The notes beneath the pieces are model-generated. The model saw only the letters and a list, made by a program, of their open reading frames with translations, was not told the DNA's origin and made no database searches. From Nitrososphaeraceae archaeon (GTDB taxonomy: Archaea > Thermoproteota > Nitrososphaeria > Nitrososphaerales > Nitrososphaeraceae): a DNA stretch of 6,959 nucleotides. Positions 5,726-6,959 of the stretch are shown here, piece by piece. Numbering within the stretch: position 1 is the stretch's first letter; every line of letters begins with the position of its first letter. The stretch is taken from positions 1-6,959 of the forward strand of contig JAICHH010000094.1 of assembly GCA_025922715.1 (NCBI GenBank), given 5' to 3'. A program made the position numbers and the translations under genes.

Positions 5726-6232
5726 ATGAAATCTCGAAATATATTTGTCTATACAATACTTGCAATTGGAATATTATCGATTCCATCACTATTGGACACA
5801 GTACAAGCTCAAACCAATTCAACAAACCAAACATCAGCACAAAACCAGACTATGAGTAAAGATACTCAAGCATTAATGACAATTGATCTTCCTGAATTAA
5901 AGGATACCTTAATGAATGCAAAGAATGCACTCGCTAATAATGATACAGAAGAAGCATTAACAAGTGTTACAGATGTTGAAAACCAATTGTTAACGTTACA
6001 ACCTCAACCCAAATTTACAGCTGATTTTCAAAAAATTAAAGATGCAGTTTCTAAAAATGATGTAAATAAAGCATTAGATGATCTCACCAAAGTTCAAAGT
6101 GACCTATTAAAAGCAGAAACTGAAATGTTAAAAGCCCAACTAGCAAATCCAATGCTTTCTCAGCAAAATAATGGACCACAAGATCAAGACGATAATGGCG
6201 ACGGTGACGACGGAGATAACGGCACCAACTAA
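5726..6232 (+). CDS. Secreted helical-repeat protein with Asp/Gly-rich tail
   Basis: I do not recognise a named family for this 168-residue protein. Residues 1-28 form a Sec-type signal peptide: basic MKSR, hydrophobic core 6-23, and a likely cleavage after VQA (residue 28). The mature start is a Thr/Asn/Gln-rich linker with N-glycosylation sequons at N31, N34 and N40; others are at N72 and N165. Residues 58-136 are predicted helical and contain two copies of one unit at a 39-residue offset. 'AKNALANNDTEEALTSVTDV' (65-84) aligns without gaps with 'IKDAVSKNDVNKALDDLTKV' (104-123), and both continue to a Leu-Leu pair (88-89 and 127-128). The tail (152-166) is acidic with D-x-N-G-D-G spacing like a calcium-binding loop, though the last ligand position is not acidic. 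It is probably exported to the cell surface or pseudoperiplasm. The start is fixed by an in-frame TGA directly before the ATG. There is no membrane anchor after the signal. Confidence 0.85.
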   Translation: MKSRNIFVYTILAIGILSIPSLLDTVQAQTNSTNQTSAQNQTMSKDTQALMTIDLPELKDTLMNAKNALANNDTEEALTSVTDVENQLLTLQPQPKFTADFQKIKDAVSKNDVNKALDDLTKVQSDLLKAETEMLKAQLANPMLSQQNNGPQDQDDNGDGDDGDNGTN

Positions 6233-6240
6233 TTTTTTTT
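6233..6240 (+). terminator. T8 terminator directly after the stop codon
   Basis: Eight T residues follow the TAA of the secreted-protein gene with no spacer. This matches archaeal poly-T termination without a stem. Confidence 0.6.
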
Positions 6241-6398
6241 AATCTTATATTTAGTTAATTGATTTTGTTTCTTAAGTATTTAATCATTCTAAATACAATT
6301 GCTATTAAATATTTTTAGTAATAGTTGACTTATAAATATTACATGATCTCTATATGGCTATTAAACTAAAGCTATTGTTTAAAGTTAGTTATTTGTTA

Positions 6399-6418
6399 TT
6401 GACTAGACTTTTAGTCAA
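6399..6418. repeat. Inverted repeat TTGACTA / TAGTCAA
   Basis: Two perfect 7-bp arms surround the 6-nt loop GACTTT. No T-run follows on either strand, so it is not a standard terminator. The right arm with its flank, TTAGTCAAAAT, recurs at 6566-6576. This could be an operator or a small RNA hairpin. Confidence 0.4.
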
Positions 6419-6458
6419 AATATTATTTATTTAAAAAATTCTATTTGTGCTCTGAATA

Positions 6459-6476
6459 TATGAGTTGGAACTCATA
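6459..6476. repeat. 8-2-8 dyad TATGAGTT-GG-AACTCATA
   Basis: Two perfect 8-bp arms lie two bases apart. This near-continuous dyad has the form of an operator for a dimeric helix-turn-helix regulator. No gene start lies close by on either strand. Confidence 0.45.
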
Positions 6477-6758
6477 ATAATCTTGAAAAGTAAATGAACT
6501 AAGATATATTAATATAATTATCTCTTAAATGTCTTATCAATTGCTTACATAATTTGAATTTTTAATTAGTCAAAATCGTATTGTTATCATACCGGAAGAA
6601 ACTGCTCTTGCAACTACTTTAATACTCCTTTTAAAGATACATAACTAGATTATAGAAAAGTAATTAAATATATAATGAGATTAGCATTTTATAATAAGTA
6701 TTTTCCTAGAATGGTGGTGGTGATGGAGGGAAAGTACTGGTAGTTTTATCAATGAAAC

Positions 6759-6781
6759 TGGCCCTCTTAACTTAAGGGTCA
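6759..6781. repeat. Stem-loop in a GC-richer patch
   Basis: TGGCCCT pairs with AGGGTCA over 7 bp, including one G-U pair, around the 9-nt loop CTTAACTTA. It lies just after a GGTGGTGGTGATGGAGGG stretch. The loop sequence CTTAACTTA(A) recurs at 6862-6871, inside the partial gene on the right. The function is unknown; a small RNA is one possibility. Confidence 0.35.
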
Positions 6782-6845
6782 ATTAATAGTCATATTATAT
6801 AATTCTATTATGTTCTGCACTTACTTTTACAAGATTGTTTCAATT

Positions 6846-6959
6846 CTATTCATCTATTTTCCTTAACTTAACAGGGCCCTGAAAATTGTTGGAATTTCTT
6901 TGTTTTATTGTTGGTGCTACATTATTCTCTTCAATAATTTGCTTATACAAACTAATATG
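6846..6959 (-). CDS. Partial CDS: C-terminal 37 residues of a gene entering from the right
   Basis: On the minus strand an open frame runs from the window edge through 37 codons to a TAG (complement of 6846-6848). The visible tail includes 'LYKQIIEENNVAPTIKQRN' and ends 'FQGPVKLRKIDE'. The mix of charged and polar residues is protein-like. An uninterrupted run of this length is unusual in DNA this AT-rich. The first part could be a helix and the rest a basic tail. I do not recognise the family, and the start lies outside the window. No clear T-run terminator follows. Confidence 0.5.
   Translation of the reverse strand, partial: HISLYKQIIEENNVAPTIKQRNSNNFQGPVKLRKIDE

Larger units (their letters stand above)
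6233..6845. other. Gene-free region with several dyads
   Basis: No supported gene is present. The longest suggestive frame is 22 codons at 6675-6743 (+). The stretch contains inverted repeats at 6399-6418, 6459-6476 and 6759-6781. A patch at about 6710-6780 is richer in G and C than its surroundings. Confidence 0.5.

Noticed and set aside
6675..6743. 22-codon frame starting MRLAFYNKYFPR
   Set aside because: It has no ribosome-binding site and no clear promoter, and it runs through the GTGGTGGTGATGG stretch. It is too short to support.
6717..6762. Possible C/D-box guide RNA, with GTGATGG as box C and CTGG-like D boxes
   Set aside because: The D and D' boxes read CTGG rather than CUGA, and no proper box pairing or terminal stem is seen.
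6695..6783. Minus-strand frame with a five-histidine run opposite the GTGGTGGTG repeat
   Set aside because: It has a stop directly upstream and no ATG start. The histidines come from a simple trinucleotide repeat.

Overview
The window is very AT-rich and has few genes. It most likely comes from an ammonia-oxidising archaeon of the Nitrososphaeria (Thaumarchaeota), perhaps a soil lineage like Nitrosocosmicus. This rests on the protein types: a DPS-like thioferritin, an archaeal-style Hsp20 carrying the 'VYGY-S-M-IGPDGKPK' signature, a short MscS channel and a secreted sequon-rich protein. It also rests on archaeal-looking starts, since two genes have a TATA-like box about 27 nt before the ATG and no Shine-Dalgarno, as expected for leaderless mRNAs. 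The assignment is inference; no rRNA or tRNA is present to confirm it.

Layout. 1-1091 is non-coding and holds a perfect 22-bp palindrome (301-322) and a small tandem repeat. 1092-1577 (+) encodes a ferritin-superfamily DPS-like protein, followed by a T-rich terminator. 1578-2167 is mostly non-coding but contains a possible 34-codon membrane microprotein (1731-1835) whose ribosome-binding site sits in a hairpin. 2168-3058 (+) encodes a 296-residue low-complexity protein with an aromatic helical C-terminus. 3305-3475 (-) is a 56-residue CxxC...CxxC zinc-ribbon-like protein with a clear Shine-Dalgarno and TATA box. 3759-4445 (+) is the wreck of an Hsp20 small heat-shock gene, with five frameshifts and two in-frame stops. 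4531-5199 (-) is a short MscS-family mechanosensitive channel, convergent with the pseudogene. 5200-5725 is non-coding with a perfect 17-bp inverted repeat. 5726-6232 (+) is a small secreted protein with two tandem helical repeats and an Asp/Gly-rich tail, followed directly by a T8 terminator. 6233-6845 is non-coding with several dyads. 6846-6959 (-) is probably the C-terminal end of a gene entering from the right.

The genes are single transcription units separated by long spacers, so there is no operon logic. The recognisable functions (iron storage and oxidative protection, osmotic release, a dead heat-shock chaperone, an exported protein) suggest a stress and envelope neighbourhood but do not form a pathway. 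I see no defence system, mobile element, CRISPR array or RNA gene. The most promising unexplained items are the low-complexity protein with its aromatic tail, the microprotein with a sequestered ribosome-binding site, the secreted repeat protein and the GC-core palindrome.
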